Source: Ruminococcus flavefaciens ATCC 19208
Lineage (GTDB): Bacteria > Bacillota > Clostridia > Oscillospirales > Ruminococcaceae
Direction: 5' to 3'
Length of the DNA stretch: 64,000 bases
Assembly (NCBI RefSeq): GCF_000518765.1
Contig: NZ_KI912489.1
Span: 314,652 to 378,651, forward strand
Shown here piece by piece: positions 7,966 to 16,071 of the stretch. A program made the position numbers and the translations under genes. Below the pieces are notes generated by a model. That model was not told the origin of the DNA. It searched no databases and worked only from the letters and a program-made list of their open reading frames with translations. Position 1 is the stretch's first letter. The number at the start of each line of letters is the position of its first letter.

Positions 7966-8805
7966 TTACTTTACCTCCTTGAACAGATTGCAGGCTTCTT
8001 CGTAGGCATGACGCTCGAAAGGCTTGTACATAGCGCCTCTTGCCATAGCCTCATCGAAGTCGATGAGATGACCGTCGAACTCGGGACCGTCAACGCAGGC
8101 AAACTTTGTCTGACCGCCAACAGTAAGACGACAGCCGCCGCACATACCTGTACCGTCTATCATGATAGGGTTCATGGAAGCAACAGTGGGTATCTCGTAT
8201 TCTTTTGTAAGACGACAGACGAACTTCATCATAATGAGAGGACCGATAGTGATGACTCTGTCATACTTCTCACCGCTTTCGATGAGCTTTTTGAGAGCAT
8301 CTGTAACCAGACCCTTTTCGCCTGCTGTGCCGTCATCGCTCATAAGTACGAACTTAGAGCTTGAAGCCTTGAATTCATCTTCAAGGATAACAAGGTCTTT
8401 ATTTCTGAAACCAACTATAGAATGTACCTCAACGCCAAGCTCGTGGAGCTTCTTTGCAACAGGGTAAGCGATAGCACAGCCAACGCCGCCGCCCACAACG
8501 GCTACCTTTTTAAGTCCCTCTGTTTCTGTAGCTCTGCCGAGAGGACCAACAAAGTCCTGTAAGCAGTCGCCCTCATTGAGGTGATTTAGCTTTTCTGTTG
8601 TAGCTCCGACTATCTGGAAAATGATAGTTACAGAGCCTTTTTCACGGTCGAAATCCGCAATAGTAAGCGGTATACGCTCGCCCTCAGCATCAGTTCTGAG
8701 AATGATGAACTGACCCGGTTCAGCCTTTCTTGCTACCTTGGGAGCGTTGATCCTCATAAGAGTAACGGTGGGATTGAGAGTTCTTTTTTCAAGAATTTCA
8801 AACAT
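7966..8805 (-). CDS. nfnA: NfnA small subunit (ferredoxin-NADP reductase-like, [2Fe-2S])
   Basis: About 279 aa from the ATG at 8805, which has AAGGAAGG eight bases upstream; an in-frame ATG 42 bases earlier lacks a site. It is a PyrK/SudB-type protein: an N-terminal FAD-binding barrel (GQFIILRTDAEGERIPLTIAD), a NAD(P)-binding half (VAVVGGGVGCAIAYPVAKKL), and a C-terminal [2Fe-2S] motif (MCGGCRLTVGG, then FACVDGPEFDG). With NfnB it couples reduced ferredoxin and NADH oxidation to NADP+ reduction in the cytoplasm, supplying NADPH in fermenting anaerobes. First gene of the nfnAB-rex operon. Confidence 0.93.
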   Translation of the reverse strand: MFEILEKRTLNPTVTLMRINAPKVARKAEPGQFIILRTDAEGERIPLTIADFDREKGSVTIIFQIVGATTEKLNHLNEGDCLQDFVGPLGRATETEGLKKVAVVGGGVGCAIAYPVAKKLHELGVEVHSIVGFRNKDLVILEDEFKASSSKFVLMSDDGTAGEKGLVTDALKKLIESGEKYDRVITIGPLIMMKFVCRLTKEYEIPTVASMNPIMIDGTGMCGGCRLTVGGQTKFACVDGPEFDGHLIDFDEAMARGAMYKPFERHAYEEACNLFKEVK

Positions 8806-8903
8806 AGTCCTAACCTTCCTTGCTAAAGATTTGCAGTACGGGAGCATTTCTGTGATATCCCCATTGATCTCCTCAGATACAGGTACTGCATGATATATTC
8901 AAT

Positions 8904-8932
8904 ATTATATCATAATAACGTATGTTGCACAA
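8904..8932 (-). promoter_or_regulatory. candidate promoter of nfnA-nfnB-rex
   Basis: On the minus strand TTGTGC (8932-8927), 17-bp spacer, TATAAT (8909-8904). The -10 is perfect and the -35 is weak, which would suit an activated or repressed promoter. Confidence 0.5.
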
Positions 8933-8943
8933 ATATAACAGTA

Positions 8944-8971
8944 GAATATCGGTATTCCGATATCGATATTC
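8944..8971. promoter_or_regulatory. nested palindrome upstream of the nfn operon, possible operator
   Basis: GAATATCG (8944-8951) and CGATATTC (8964-8971) are exact inverted repeats. Overlapping them is ATATCGG-TATT-CCGATAT (8946-8963). It does not match the Rex consensus (TTGTTAA...TTAACAA). It lies just upstream of the candidate -35, where an activator could bind. Confidence 0.5.
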
Positions 8972-9032
8972 TTGTAACGAAATAAACCTTGACAATTGCT
9001 TGACAAAGCCGTGTAAAGGGCGGAAATGAATG

Positions 9033-9063
9033 GAAAAAAGAGAAAAGGCGGCATAAAGCCGCC
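9033..9063 (-). terminator. intrinsic terminator after the LysR gene
   Basis: Minus-strand stem GGCGGC-TTTAT-GCCGCC (9063-9047) followed by TTTTCTCTTTTTT. It probably ends the 12.5-9.1 kb unit. Confidence 0.82.
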
Positions 9064-9135
9064 CTTGTATTTTGTTGCTTTTACAGTTTTTTCTTATTCC
9101 TGCACGGAATATTCGTATTCCTTATGCAATATATC

Positions 9136-10086
9136 TTATTTATACTCGGCAAAAGCGCTTTCGTTTCTTACCTCATAGAGGCGATTTACCAGCTTCAGCT
9201 CGTTATCCGAGAGCTTATGACCCGATGTGTAGATGAGCATATCCTTGAAGCTGTTGTCGGGGAAGGCGCATTTTCTCTGGACAAGTCCGTATTTTCCGCA
9301 GAGGCTTGCAGGCATGGGAGAATCCAGCATGAAAGCCTGAGGTACTGTGAGCAGGAAGTCGAAAGCGCTTCCGCGGTCGTACATACAGACCTTTCTCACG
9401 GGCACGTCGGCAGGACGGTTTGATGCATAGAGCTTCTCCACAGCTCCCGAAACATAGGGGACTGCGTCATCGCCCTGTCCCAGCTCGGTGTAGTTGCAGG
9501 ACAGGTCTGAATAAGTGATAACATCAGCACCTGCGGCAGGGTGTTCGGCTGACATAACAGCCAGCATCTCGAATTCCCAGAGGAGCTTGCCGTCCAGGTT
9601 CTTCTCGGCGAGGAAGTCGGTGAAGTACTTCTCGTGAGCGGTATTATAGCGGATAACGCCGAAATCATAGCCATTTTCGCGGACATTTTCGATAGTTCTC
9701 AGTGAATTTGTCTCGCAGAAGAATACTTCCATATCCTCGGGAGTATCCAGTGAAGCGATATACTCCGAGAAAGCCTTTGAGATATAGCCCGTTCTCGGTA
9801 CGGATATGCGCAAACGGCTGTTTTTGGGCTTGTCAGGGGAGTGTATAGCCTCCATATTGTCTATCTGTATAAGTATCTGTTTTGCGTAATCAAGGAATTT
9901 CAGTCCCTGATCCGTAGGGATAACGCCCTTTGATGTGCGGCGGAAAATAGTGATGCCGAGGGTGCTTTCCAGTTCTTTTATAGCCTTGCTCAGATTAGGC
10001 TGAGCCATGTAGAGATTTTCAGCAGCCTGTGTGATAGAGCGTGTTTTTTCGATCTCAACGGCGTATTTGAAGTGCAGTGTGTTCAT
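9136..10086 (-). CDS. LysR-family transcriptional regulator
   Basis: 316 aa, standard LysR length. An N-terminal winged helix (about 1-60) contains RSITQAAENLYMAQPNLSKAIKELE, with the family's AQP-LSKAI pattern, followed by a linker helix and a periplasmic-binding-like effector domain (about 90-300). The start has AAGGACG ten bases upstream. It follows the sugar acetyltransferase gene by 20 bp on the same strand, so it is probably transcribed with it rather than divergently from a target, which is unusual for LysR genes. The effector is not predictable from sequence. Confidence 0.92.
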   Translation of the reverse strand: MNTLHFKYAVEIEKTRSITQAAENLYMAQPNLSKAIKELESTLGITIFRRTSKGVIPTDQGLKFLDYAKQILIQIDNMEAIHSPDKPKNSRLRISVPRTGYISKAFSEYIASLDTPEDMEVFFCETNSLRTIENVRENGYDFGVIRYNTAHEKYFTDFLAEKNLDGKLLWEFEMLAVMSAEHPAAGADVITYSDLSCNYTELGQGDDAVPYVSGAVEKLYASNRPADVPVRKVCMYDRGSAFDFLLTVPQAFMLDSPMPASLCGKYGLVQRKCAFPDNSFKDMLIYTSGHKLSDNELKLVNRLYEVRNESAFAEYK

Positions 10087-10106
10087 GGTTCAGTCGTCCT
10101 TTCGTC

Positions 10107-10790
10107 TTATTTATCGTCAGTGCTGTTTACAAGTTTTACTTCGATGTGTCTGTGCTTGGGAGGCTCGGGCTTCTGAGGGGCAGGAGTCCTGAATTCAGCT
10201 TTTTCTTCTTCCTTCTCAGGCACTGGGGCAGGTCTTGAATCAACGGGTCTTACAGGCTTGCAGGGATTTCCTGCGGCAACGCAGTTTGCAGGGATATCCG
10301 ATGTGACAACACTTCCTGCGCCGATGACTGTATTATCGCCTATGGTGATACCGCCGATAACGGTAACATTACCGCCTATCCATACATTGTTTCCCACAGT
10401 TATGGGCTTTGCGGACTCAAGTCCCTGATTCCTTGTATCTGCGTCAATAGGGTGTTCAGCAGTATAGAAACCGCAGTTCGGACCGATAAAGACATTTTCA
10501 CCGAAGGTCACCTCGGCGCAGTCAAGGATAACGAGATTATGGTTTGCATAGAATCTGCCGTTCATTATGATATTGTATCCGTAATCGCAGAAGAAATTCG
10601 GCTCTATTATGGAGTCGTCGCTTTTCAGCGGAATAAGTCTGCCGAGAACGCGGTCGCGCTTCTGATAATCGTTGTATTCAACAGCATTGTATTCGGCGCA
10701 GAGTTTTTTTGCTTTTATCCTCTCGTTTACAAGCTCGGGAGAATTGCTGTTGTAAAGCTCTCCTGCCTGCATTTTTTCTTTTTCGGTCAT
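10107..10790 (-). CDS. maltose/galactoside O-acetyltransferase family protein with a proline-rich tail
   Basis: 227 aa. The N-terminal maltose-acetyltransferase helix region (MTEKEKMQAGELYNSN) is followed by a left-handed beta-helix of hexapeptide repeats with the family motifs FYTAEHPID (catalytic His) and NVWIGGNVTVIGGITIGDNTVIGAGSVVT. It transfers acetyl from acetyl-CoA to a sugar hydroxyl; the substrate is unknown. The last 45 or so residues are an added Pro/Glu/Lys-rich tail (PVPEKEEEKAEFRTPAPQKP) that the enzyme family normally lacks, probably disordered. AGGAGGG lies seven bases before ATG; only 18 bp separate it from the upstream membrane-protein gene. Confidence 0.92.
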   Translation of the reverse strand: MTEKEKMQAGELYNSNSPELVNERIKAKKLCAEYNAVEYNDYQKRDRVLGRLIPLKSDDSIIEPNFFCDYGYNIIMNGRFYANHNLVILDCAEVTFGENVFIGPNCGFYTAEHPIDADTRNQGLESAKPITVGNNVWIGGNVTVIGGITIGDNTVIGAGSVVTSDIPANCVAAGNPCKPVRPVDSRPAPVPEKEEEKAEFRTPAPQKPEPPKHRHIEVKLVNSTDDK

Positions 10791-10808
10791 TTTAAACCCT
10801 CCTTAATT

Positions 10809-11642
10809 TTAAATTATATTTTTGTCAACTAAGTATTTGAAGAGAAATGTTCCCCATAAAGGAGATGTGAGCAGTAAAATGAAGATCATATTCTTTATAT
10901 AGCTTTTCAGCTTGTAGGCATTCCGTCTGAAAAGATAGGGTGAATAGTACCTTTCAGGCTCATTGGGGTCAATATATACCTGGAGCTCAGGCTGTTCGTT
11001 GAAAAAAGATGTAAGTCTCTCATGGTCTGCGAAACGGTAGCTTTCACCCTCATAATAGTATTTGTATACGGGATTGCTGTAATTAGCTTCGGTATTCTGT
11101 GACGGATCGACAGCATAGAAGGAAAGGGTGTCACCTTCCACGTGTACAGGGCAGGTGCAGTGCTTTTTCCTGCTTGATATTGCAAAGGCATTGACCACAA
11201 GGAATATCAGTCTGCCGATTATTATTGCCACGACAGCAAGTGCGAACAGCCCTAATACTATATTTGCACCGCTCATATCCTCTGAGTCTGAGTTCCTGCT
11301 GCCTTTGTTTTTAATGCCGGACAATGTGATAACGATAGTCATTGCGCACACCAGCAGTCCGATAATCAGAAAAGGCAGACGGTTCCACGCATTGTTTTCG
11401 ACTCTTCTTCCGTTGTGTCTGATATTTCCCGAGCTGTCAAGCCCTGCCATAGTAAATAATGCTCCGAACAAGATCATGCATAAAGGCAGACAGACGAAAG
11501 CACATACTATCATTACAGCAAATAATATCAAATACGTCATTGGAGGGAACGATATCTTGAATTCCCTTTCAACAGGCGCAGGTTTGTATATGTCGTCGGC
11601 ACTTATTTTTTCTGCCAGCGGAAGTATATTCAGCTTTTTCAT
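10809..11642 (-). CDS. DUF3592-like membrane protein (paralog 2)
   Basis: 277 aa with four predicted membrane segments (near 33-65, 88-110, 130-155 and 250-270). Before the last segment comes a soluble part with PVYKYYYEGESYRFADHERL and VYIDPNEPERYYSP, the pattern of DUF3592-type proteins. The first 14 residues, MKKLNILPLAEKIS, are shared almost exactly with the upstream neighbour, as are the motifs in the soluble part, so this is a tandem duplication. Function unknown. GGGGGG-type ribosome sites precede both copies. Confidence 0.85.
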   Translation of the reverse strand: MKKLNILPLAEKISADDIYKPAPVEREFKISFPPMTYLILFAVMIVCAFVCLPLCMILFGALFTMAGLDSSGNIRHNGRRVENNAWNRLPFLIIGLLVCAMTIVITLSGIKNKGSRNSDSEDMSGANIVLGLFALAVVAIIIGRLIFLVVNAFAISSRKKHCTCPVHVEGDTLSFYAVDPSQNTEANYSNPVYKYYYEGESYRFADHERLTSFFNEQPELQVYIDPNEPERYYSPYLFRRNAYKLKSYIKNMIFILLLTSPLWGTFLFKYLVDKNII

Positions 11643-11682
11643 TTTATCCCCCCATTATCACATAAGTCATCGGTATATTTTA

Positions 11683-12486
11683 TCATTTGAAAAGCAGCAC
11701 TACCAGCAAGGGAATTGAAAAGACGAACATATACCCTAAAAACTGAAGGAATTCTATAAGGTTCTCACCGTTGTCTGCGAAGAGATTGGGAGAATAATAA
11801 CGATCGGGCTTTTCGGGATCTACGTATACCAGAGATGAGTCTGTAGGCGAAAAGAAATACAGGTCTCTGGAATGGTCCGTGAAGCGATAGCCTATTCCCT
11901 CATAGTAGTATTTGTATACGGGAACATGGCACTTGTATTCGGTATCCGATGCAGTGACTGTACAGTCCGCAGCTGCTATGTCGGGCTCGATGTGTACAAG
12001 TGTACCGCAGTGTTCTCGTCTGCTGCGCAGGGCAAGCTCGACAGTCACAAGCATGATAAGTCTCGATATTCCCAATACTGCAAAAGCAATGAGAAACAGT
12101 TTCAGCATCAACATGAAATACGCTCTGGTCATGTCGGTATTGGTGCTTCTTGAGGGCTCTTCCGATATTAATATGAATATACCTGTTAATATGAAGAAAA
12201 TACCCATGAATAATAGGGGGAGCCTTGTCCATATCATTTTCTCTGCTGTTGTGCCTTTTTTGTTCTTTCCTGTTTTGCCGTCTATACCTGCAACAATGAA
12301 CAGTATACCGAATGCGATAATGCCGATGACAGGATCGGTATAACAGGCGATAAATGATATAACAGCTAAGACGGTATATACTGCCGAGGGTATTTTTACA
12401 GACGGCAGCTTTCTTTCAGTCGGTGCAGAGTAAAGGTTGTCGGCAGTTATTTTTTCTGCCAGCGGTAATATATTCAGCTTTTTCAT
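11683..12486 (-). CDS. DUF3592-like membrane protein (paralog 1)
   Basis: About 267 aa from ATG 12486, chosen because its N-terminus (MKKLNILPLAEKIT) and its purine-run ribosome site match those of the downstream paralog; an in-frame start 90 bases upstream has neither. It has several membrane segments and a soluble region with PVYKYYYEGIGYRFTDHSRD and VYVDPEKPDRYYSP. The downstream copy begins 40 bp after this one ends. It is the first gene of a probable unit with its paralog, the acetyltransferase and LysR. No function is known for either protein. Confidence 0.84.
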   Translation of the reverse strand: MKKLNILPLAEKITADNLYSAPTERKLPSVKIPSAVYTVLAVISFIACYTDPVIGIIAFGILFIVAGIDGKTGKNKKGTTAEKMIWTRLPLLFMGIFFILTGIFILISEEPSRSTNTDMTRAYFMLMLKLFLIAFAVLGISRLIMLVTVELALRSRREHCGTLVHIEPDIAAADCTVTASDTEYKCHVPVYKYYYEGIGYRFTDHSRDLYFFSPTDSSLVYVDPEKPDRYYSPNLFADNGENLIEFLQFLGYMFVFSIPLLVVLLFK

Positions 12487-12610
12487 TTTATCCCCCCTGT
12501 TAAACAGTACATTAATGAAGTATAAAAGGAAGAAACAGAGCCAATGGAAATAAGATAGCATTGCCAGCCAAATCACAGATTTGGGGCACTGCTTATTTGG
12601 CAGTCCGCAA

Positions 12611-12700
12611 GTGAGTAGTGAGTAGATTGTAGGGAACGCCTCCCAACAGGAGCCGCGACCCTCTGTCCTTCGGACATCTCCCTGTACTACAGGGAGTCAC
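12611..12700. repeat. heptamer tract joined to a two-hairpin dispersed element
   Basis: Bases 12612-12632 form 7-nt units (TGAGTAG, TGAGTAG, ATTGTAG) that run into GGGAACGCC. Then comes the two-hairpin element: TGTCC-TTC-GGACA (12664-12676) and CTCCCTGTA-C-TACAGGGAG (12678-12696). Copies of the two-hairpin element are at 18842-18878 and 41698-41734. Confidence 0.72.
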
Positions 12701-12730
12701 CCTCGGGCTCCCGAGCCTTACGCTGCAACT

Positions 12731-13118
12731 AACATGAACGCACTCACGCTCTGCACTTACGCGATGATATTTCCCTTTCGTTTATTGCCCCTCGCGGATA
12801 TTATCTGCAATTCGCGTTGACTATATCGCGGAGCAAGGGTGCGCAGGCTCTGCACTCACGCGATGTTATTAGCCTTTCGCATATTATCTCTCGCGGCTAA
12901 AAGCTAAAGTCCCAACGAAACTTTCACGCGGAGTAAGGGTGCAGCGTCACGCTGCCCGTGTCGAGAAGCAACTGCCCTTTCGATGATATTCGTCCGAGCA
13001 AGGGGGCGCAGGCTCTGCGCTCACGCGATGTTATTAGCCTTTCGCATATTATCTCTCGCGGCTAAAAGCTAAAGTTCCAACGAAACTTTCACGCGGAGTA
13101 AGGGTGCAGCGTCACGCT
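12731..13118. repeat. array of about 100-bp repeat units
   Basis: At least three related units begin with a CTCACGCGATG or CTTACGCGATG motif and end with CGCGGAGNAAGGGTGC. Two carry the CTCTCGCGGCTAAAAGCTAAAG core and one the CCCTCGCGGATATTATCTGC core. Units end in small hairpins of different sequence (GCAGCG-TCA-CGCTGC twice). No gene is seen in the gap 12487-13121. The array almost abuts the ddl stop codon. Confidence 0.75.
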
Positions 13119-13121
13119 GCC

Positions 13122-14306
13122 TTAGCGTTTGCTGCCCTTTGAACCGAAGCTTCCTCCCATTGAAAGGATATTTGTATCAAATGTATAGCTTATCTTTTCG
13201 CTCTGTCTGTAGCGTTTGAGAGCAAGCTGGATAAGTCTTTCGAGGAGCTCTGTGTACTTCACGCCCTTAGGCTCCCAGAGGTAGAATGCAAGAGAGCCGG
13301 GGATAGTGTTTATTTCGTTGATGTAGACCTTGTCGGCAGCCATATCTATCATGAAGTCGATACGTGTAACGCCGTTGAGTCCCAGATAGCGGAATGCGTC
13401 AACTGCGGTCTTTCTGATGAATTCGTCCTGCTCGGGAGTGATCTCGGCAGGTATCTTTCTTTTCAGGGTAGCCATACCCTTGCTGCCGCCCTTGCCGCCG
13501 CCTACGTACTTCTGGTCGTAGCTGAGGATATCATCGCCGCTTGCCTGTACAGGCTCTTCACATACGGAAGCTTCTGCGGACTCGCTGTCACCTGCAACAG
13601 CACAGTTTATTTCCTTGAGCTGAACAACGCATGGCTCGATGAGGATACGGTCAGCGAACTCGAAAGCCTCTTCGATAGACTTTATAAGGCTGTCTCTGTC
13701 CTTGCCCTTTGAGATACCAACGCTTGAACCGAGGTTGATAGGCTTTACGATAACAGGATAGCCGAACTTCTTCTCAACTTCCTCGACCATTCTGTCCATG
13801 TCGTTTATCTCGTATGAGGAGAAACGGCAGCAGTCAAGTACAGGGAAGCCTGCGTCTTTAAGGAGTATCTTCATTACGAATTTATCCATACCGACAGCGG
13901 AAGCCAGTACGTCGCAGCCTACATAAGGCAGGTCGAGAGTCTGGAGATAGCCCTGCAATGCGCCGTCCTCAACGTTTGTACCGTGAACGATAGGGAATGC
14001 AACGTCGATATCGGAAATGACATTAGAGCCGAATTTCTTCATTTTCTGGCGGATAAGCTGTACCTTGCCCTCGCTTCTTACGAAAACGCACTCGGTACAC
14101 TCTTTGAGGAGTGCGGGGATATCCTTGAAGCTGTTGATATCCATGAGCTTTTCGCCTGTCCAGAATTCGCTCTTCTTGGTCATATACACAGGGATAATGT
14201 TGTATTTTTCCTTGTTTATGCTTGCCATAGCCTGAACAGCCGAGATGACTGATACCTCGTGTTCAACGCTTCTTCCGCCGAAAAGAACTGCAAGATTGAT
14301 CTTCAT
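13122..14306 (-). CDS. ddl: D-alanine--D-alanine ligase
   Basis: About 394 aa from ATG 14306, which has AAGGAG eight bases upstream. It is an ATP-grasp ligase making D-Ala-D-Ala in the cytoplasm. Signatures: N-terminal LFGGRSVEHEVSVISA, HGTNVEDGALQGYLQTLDLPYVG, the ATP-grasp lysine region VIVKPINLGSSVGISK, and C-terminal GVTRIDFMID and NEINTIPGSLAFYLWE. It is longer than the usual 310-360 aa, partly through an acidic insert around GDSESAEASVCEEPVQASGD near residue 250. It is the third gene after the hydrolase and murF, which uses its product. Confidence 0.95.
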   Translation of the reverse strand: MKINLAVLFGGRSVEHEVSVISAVQAMASINKEKYNIIPVYMTKKSEFWTGEKLMDINSFKDIPALLKECTECVFVRSEGKVQLIRQKMKKFGSNVISDIDVAFPIVHGTNVEDGALQGYLQTLDLPYVGCDVLASAVGMDKFVMKILLKDAGFPVLDCCRFSSYEINDMDRMVEEVEKKFGYPVIVKPINLGSSVGISKGKDRDSLIKSIEEAFEFADRILIEPCVVQLKEINCAVAGDSESAEASVCEEPVQASGDDILSYDQKYVGGGKGGSKGMATLKRKIPAEITPEQDEFIRKTAVDAFRYLGLNGVTRIDFMIDMAADKVYINEINTIPGSLAFYLWEPKGVKYTELLERLIQLALKRYRQSEKISYTFDTNILSMGGSFGSKGSKR

Positions 14307-14328
14307 TGTAATTACTCCTTTATTCGAG

Positions 14329-14423
14329 CCCTTAGCCGTTAGCCGAAGCTCTTGATTTAATTTCAAATATTATCGCGCAGCGATACCACAGGCTAAAGGC
14401 TGACAGCCAATAGCTTATGGCTT
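14329..14423. repeat. heptamer-type inverted tract between ddl and murF
   Basis: CCCTTAG and CCGTTAG units at about 14329-14342 face GGCTAAA and GGCTGAC units at about 14391-14404. Between them TATCGC-GCA-GCGATA (14371-14385) forms a hairpin. The tract resembles the 7-nt-periodic sequence at 16960-16987. Confidence 0.5.
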
Positions 14424-16057
14424 TAATAGTTGTCGGGTAAGTCGTTTTCAAGAAGGACTATTTTCTTCTTGTCGGTCTGATATGCATTTACGTGGGTGAG
14501 AGCCTCGTTAAGACTATCCGCAACGTAAACGTTATCCATATCGTAGCCTGCGTCCTTGATACCGTTATATATAGGCACTGTCTGATTTTTGCCAACCAGT
14601 ACGATATGGTCACAAGCCTTAGCAGCTTCCTGACCGAACTCGAAATTCAGCTCCTCCTGCTTTGCGCCAAGCTCGACCATACCCGGAGTTACCAGTATAC
14701 GGCAGGCATCGAAAAGACCGAGGACATTGAGAGCTGCACGGCAGCCGTTTGGATTTGAGTTGTATGCATCGTCGATAAAGGTCATATTGCCGCCCTTATC
14801 GAGAAGCTGTAATCTGTGGGGAACTGCGGCGATACGCTTCACGGGGAGCGTCAGCTTGTCAAGGGATATGCCCGTACCGTGTGCGTAGGCGATAGCTCCG
14901 AGGACGTTCTGAACGTTGTGCTCACCGAGGAGCTTCATTGAGAAACGCTGTGTCTCGCCGTTCGGAGCAGTTACCGTGAACTCTGTACCTCTGTCGGAAA
15001 CGGATATATCAGTACCGCGGTAGTGGTTGCCCTCCTGCAAGCCGTAAAGCACAGCATTGGGGTACTCGGGAGCTTTCCTGCGGATAAGCTCGTTGTCGCC
15101 GTTGAGGTATATCTTTCCGCCCTTTGCCTTTACATGGTCGGCAAGCTCGAACTTCGTATTAACTACGTTCTCGATAGAACCAAATGTCTCCAAGTGCTGA
15201 GGACCTACGGAAGTGATGATGCCGTCGTGGGGGTCTGCAATGCCGCAGAGCTCCTTTATCTCGTGAACTCGTCTTGCGCCCATTTCGCAGATGAAGTATT
15301 CGTGTGTGGGCTTTAAGTCGCGGCGGATAGTTATTGTAACACCCATAGGAGTGTTGAAGCTCTCGGGAGTTTTCAGCGTGTTGTACTGCGAGTTGAGAAG
15401 CTCATCAAGATAGAACTTCATGCTTGTTTTGCCGTAGCTTCCCGTGATACCCACCTTGTGAAGTGTGGGGCACTCGGAAAGTATTCTCTTTGCGTCGTTG
15501 ATGTACCAATTCTGTACTGCCTTTTCTATTGGCTTGTTTATCAGGTTTGACAGTGGAACCAGTATAGGTGTGAGGTACAGTGCCGAGCCCACCATGATAT
15601 ACGGCAGATACCATGTGAACCAGCGAGTTTCGGTGCGGCAGAAGTCTATGCCGTCAATATCAACGTAGGTCTTGCCCTTGATTATGGCAATAGCATAGCA
15701 TATCGCGATCAATATGCCAAAGGTTATCATCATGCGCTTCATACGCGCTGTATAGACCAGCGGCTTCTTGAACTTCTTGCCGGGTTTGTTGGCAAGTGCT
15801 ATGATAGCATTGAAGAAGCAAAGAACTATCACAAGAGTTATTTCAAGACCACTGCGCCCGTGAAACGGAATGAGCAGAAACTGCGCCACAAACAGCACCG
15901 CAGGGAGTATATACCTCTTTTTGTTCTTCTTCATCCAGCGTGAGTGCTCGGGGGTCTTGTAGCCGTTGAGCTGGAGCATATGGAACTCCCTCAGCCCGAG
16001 AAAAACAATAGCAGCCAGCGTAATGACCGCATAGATCATCCATAAAACCAAATTCAT
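14423..16057 (-). CDS. murF: MurF-family UDP-MurNAc-tripeptide--D-Ala-D-Ala ligase with N-terminal membrane segments
   Basis: 544 aa. The first 180 or so residues hold several membrane helices (1-25, 50-95, 115-180), an extension found in a clostridial MurF subgroup and absent from the roughly 450-aa classical enzyme. The Mur ligase part follows: the P-loop GSYGKTSMKFYL (near 205), the central-domain motif CEMGARRVHEIKELC, and the C-terminal domain with DDAYNSNPNGCRAALNVL. It adds D-Ala-D-Ala to the stem peptide, here at the membrane face. AGGAG lies before ATG. It sits between the hydrolase (14 bp upstream) and ddl. Confidence 0.9.
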   Translation of the reverse strand: MNLVLWMIYAVITLAAIVFLGLREFHMLQLNGYKTPEHSRWMKKNKKRYILPAVLFVAQFLLIPFHGRSGLEITLVIVLCFFNAIIALANKPGKKFKKPLVYTARMKRMMITFGILIAICYAIAIIKGKTYVDIDGIDFCRTETRWFTWYLPYIMVGSALYLTPILVPLSNLINKPIEKAVQNWYINDAKRILSECPTLHKVGITGSYGKTSMKFYLDELLNSQYNTLKTPESFNTPMGVTITIRRDLKPTHEYFICEMGARRVHEIKELCGIADPHDGIITSVGPQHLETFGSIENVVNTKFELADHVKAKGGKIYLNGDNELIRRKAPEYPNAVLYGLQEGNHYRGTDISVSDRGTEFTVTAPNGETQRFSMKLLGEHNVQNVLGAIAYAHGTGISLDKLTLPVKRIAAVPHRLQLLDKGGNMTFIDDAYNSNPNGCRAALNVLGLFDACRILVTPGMVELGAKQEELNFEFGQEAAKACDHIVLVGKNQTVPIYNGIKDAGYDMDNVYVADSLNEALTHVNAYQTDKKKIVLLENDLPDNY

Positions 16058-16071
16058 ATATATCTCCTAAT

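Noticed and set aside
8924..8941. Rex box upstream of nfnA
   Set aside because: Only TGTT...AACA half-sites with ten bases between are present; too weak against TTGTTAA-type consensus to list as a site.
12731..13118. Possible CRISPR array
   Set aside because: The repeated segments are of unequal length, directly joined, have no unique spacers of constant size, and no cas genes are near.
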